Part shown: positions 5,776-6,393 of the stretch, one piece after another
How the letters are laid out: each line of letters begins with the position of its first letter
Position numbering within the stretch: the stretch's first letter is position 1
Source: an uncultured Collinsella sp.
Lineage (GTDB): Bacteria; Actinomycetota; Coriobacteriia; Coriobacteriales; Coriobacteriaceae
NCBI GenBank assembly: GCA_900545835.1
Contig: URBB01000109.1
Coordinates: forward strand, 1-6,393
Direction: 5' to 3'
DNA length: 6,393 nucleotides
Made by a program: the position numbers and the translations under genes
The notes under the pieces: generated by a model
What the model saw: only the letters and a program-made list of their open reading frames with translations
Told to the model about the DNA's origin: nothing
The model's database searches: none

Positions 5776-5781
5776 TAGTCA

Positions 5782-5787
5782 CTCCTT
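5782..5787 (-). promoter_or_regulatory. ffh ribosome binding site overlapping the ftsY stop
   Basis: The minus strand reads AATTAAGGAGTGACTAGTG: the TAA stop of ftsY (5786-5788) shares bases with the AAGGAG of ffh, and the GTG start follows 6 nt later. This supports the GTG as the true ffh start and suggests translational coupling of receptor and SRP protein. Confidence 0.75.
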
Positions 5788-6040
5788 AATTGGACTCGCC
5801 CACCAGGGCGCGGCAGAAATCTTTGGCATTGAACTCCTGCAGGTCATCGACCTGCTCGCCCACGCCGATGCGCAGGATGGGAAGCTTGAGCTTCTCGGCC
5901 ACGGCCATGGCGATACCGCCCTTTGCCGTGCCGTCGAGCTTTGTCATGATAATACCGTCCAGGCCAAGCGCCTCGTTAAACTCGAGCGCCTGGTTGAGGC
6001 CGTTTTGGCCCGTTGCGGCATCGATCACGAGCACGACATA
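5786..6040 (-). CDS. ftsY: SRP receptor GTPase FtsY, C-terminal fragment
   Basis: FtsY is the membrane-associated GTPase that receives the Ffh-ribosome complex. Only the last 84 residues are present, running from YVVLVIDAATGQNGLNQA near the start of the fragment to ...RALVGESN and a TAA stop. The fragment holds DAATGQN, the G4 motif TKLDGTAKGG (residues 33-42 of the fragment) and the closing loop GVGEQVDDLQEF (59-70), all typical of FtsY and distinct from Ffh, which has a QxTGQD/SKLDGDARGG pattern. The P-loop, G2 and DTAGR regions that should precede it are absent. Instead the frame continues into a cysteine-rich ferredoxin sequence, so the gene is cut by a junction somewhere around 6035-6055 rather than by a natural end. 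It precedes ffh by 10 nt in the same direction. Confidence 0.9.
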   Translation of the reverse strand, partial: YVVLVIDAATGQNGLNQALEFNEALGLDGIIMTKLDGTAKGGIAMAVAEKLKLPILRIGVGEQVDDLQEFNAKDFCRALVGESN

Positions 6041-6366
6041 GACGGGCACGCCGCTTTTTATTGCCATGATGGTCTGGAAGATCTGGCTTTTATCGCTTAT
6101 CGCACCGAACGGGCAGTTTACAAGGCACTGTCCGCAGGAGGTGCATTTTTTGTAGTCTATCGCTGCGCGGCCGAGCTCGTCCTTGCCGATGGCCGCAATG
6201 CCGCAGGCCTTCTTGCATGGGCGCTCCTGACGGATGATCGCCGAGAAAGAGCAAGCGTCCATACATCTGCCGCAGCGCACGCACTTGTCGGTGTCGATAT
6301 GTGCATGTCCGTCTACCTTGCTGATCGCCTTTTTGGGGCATATCTCGATGCAGGGGTGCTCGATGC
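6041..6366 (-). CDS. Ferredoxin-domain fragment of a monomeric [FeFe]-hydrogenase-like protein (chimeric segment)
   Basis: About 108 codons in the same frame as ftsY encode Fe-S cluster motifs: CIEICP (residues 5-10, the second half of a cluster cut by the end), CVRCGRCMDAC (28-38), CKKAC (50-54) and CTSCGQCLVNCPFGAI (74-89). The following DKSQIFQTIMAIKSGVPV (91-108) resembles the stretch that precedes the catalytic H-cluster domain in group B/monomeric [FeFe] hydrogenases, where an APA-type motif would be expected next; here the sequence jumps into FtsY. No start or stop codon of its own is present. Codon use includes ATA, AGA and GTA, which are scarce in the neighbouring genes. Because the P-loop half of FtsY is missing at one side and sequencing adapter abuts the other, I treat this as foreign sequence joined during library preparation or assembly. 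A simple two-cluster ferredoxin or other Fe-S oxidoreductase is the alternative identity. Confidence 0.65.
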
Positions 6367-6393
6367 CTGTCTCTTATACACATCTGACGCTGC
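6367..6393. other. Illumina Nextera transposase adapter (sequencing artefact)
   Basis: Positions 6367-6385 (CTGTCTCTTATACACATCT) are the reverse complement of the 19-bp Tn5 mosaic end used in Nextera kits, and the final GACGCTGC is the beginning of the reverse-complemented Nextera Read 1 adapter. This is not genomic sequence and should be trimmed. Confidence 0.97.

Noticed and set aside
3877..5778. A 633-codon open frame on the plus strand opposite ffh
   Set aside because: It covers the antisense of a fully conserved ffh and overlaps the DUF134-NifX gene in another frame. Its Leu/Gly/His/Asp-rich sequence is what the complement of Ffh codons gives, and no domain or ribosome binding site is visible.
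5786..6366. A genuine new ferredoxin-FtsY fusion protein
   Set aside because: Both partners are cut in mid-domain, the GTPase core is missing, and the segment is bounded by sequencing adapter, so an artefact is far more likely.
6367..6385. Tn5/IS50 transposon end
   Set aside because: The 19-bp mosaic end is a synthetic hybrid used in library kits and is followed by Illumina Read 1 adapter bases, so it is not a natural mobile element.
1..6393. CRISPR arrays, tRNA or rRNA genes, insertion sequences
   Set aside because: I saw no regularly spaced repeats, no tRNA-like cloverleaf with CCA end, no conserved rRNA segment and no transposase or terminal inverted repeats.

Overview
The window is GC-rich (roughly 60 %) bacterial DNA with tightly packed genes. 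The proteins look most like those of Coriobacteriia (Actinomycetota), for example a Collinsella-like gut organism. That placement is a judgement from protein style and gene order, not a database result. The right end carries an Illumina Nextera adapter, so this is the end of a short-read contig, probably metagenomic.

Layout, left to right: (1) the N-terminal half of a MATE-family efflux transporter on the minus strand, running off the left edge; (2) a complete SPOUT/TrmH-family RNA methyltransferase, minus strand; (3) a folA (dihydrofolate reductase) and thyA (thymidylate synthase) pair on the minus strand, transcribed thyA then folA; (4) divergent from thyA, on the plus strand, a fusion of a DUF134 DNA-binding domain with a NifX/NifB-type 'dinitrogenase iron-molybdenum cofactor' domain and a His/Cys-rich tail; (5) a convergent intergenic hairpin; (6) a complete ffh (SRP54) on the minus strand, preceded by (7) the last 84 codons of ftsY; (8) a piece of an [FeFe]-hydrogenase-like ferredoxin domain joined in frame to ftsY; and (9) 27 bases of Nextera adapter.

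How the genes work together: ThyA makes dTMP and releases dihydrofolate, which FolA returns to tetrahydrofolate, so the thyA-folA pair is one metabolic unit. FtsY and Ffh are the receptor and signal-binding GTPase of co-translational membrane targeting, and the ftsY stop codon overlaps the ffh ribosome binding site. The thyA/DUF134 divergent region holds two copies of a TGACATATG-centred palindrome about five helical turns apart, which I read as operators, possibly for the DUF134 protein itself.

The most interesting real biology is the DUF134-NifX gene: paired operator-like palindromes, and a near-perfect Shine-Dalgarno followed by an in-frame ATG exactly at the domain boundary. The apparent ferredoxin-FtsY fusion at the right end is best explained as a library or assembly chimera and should not be taken as a new protein architecture.
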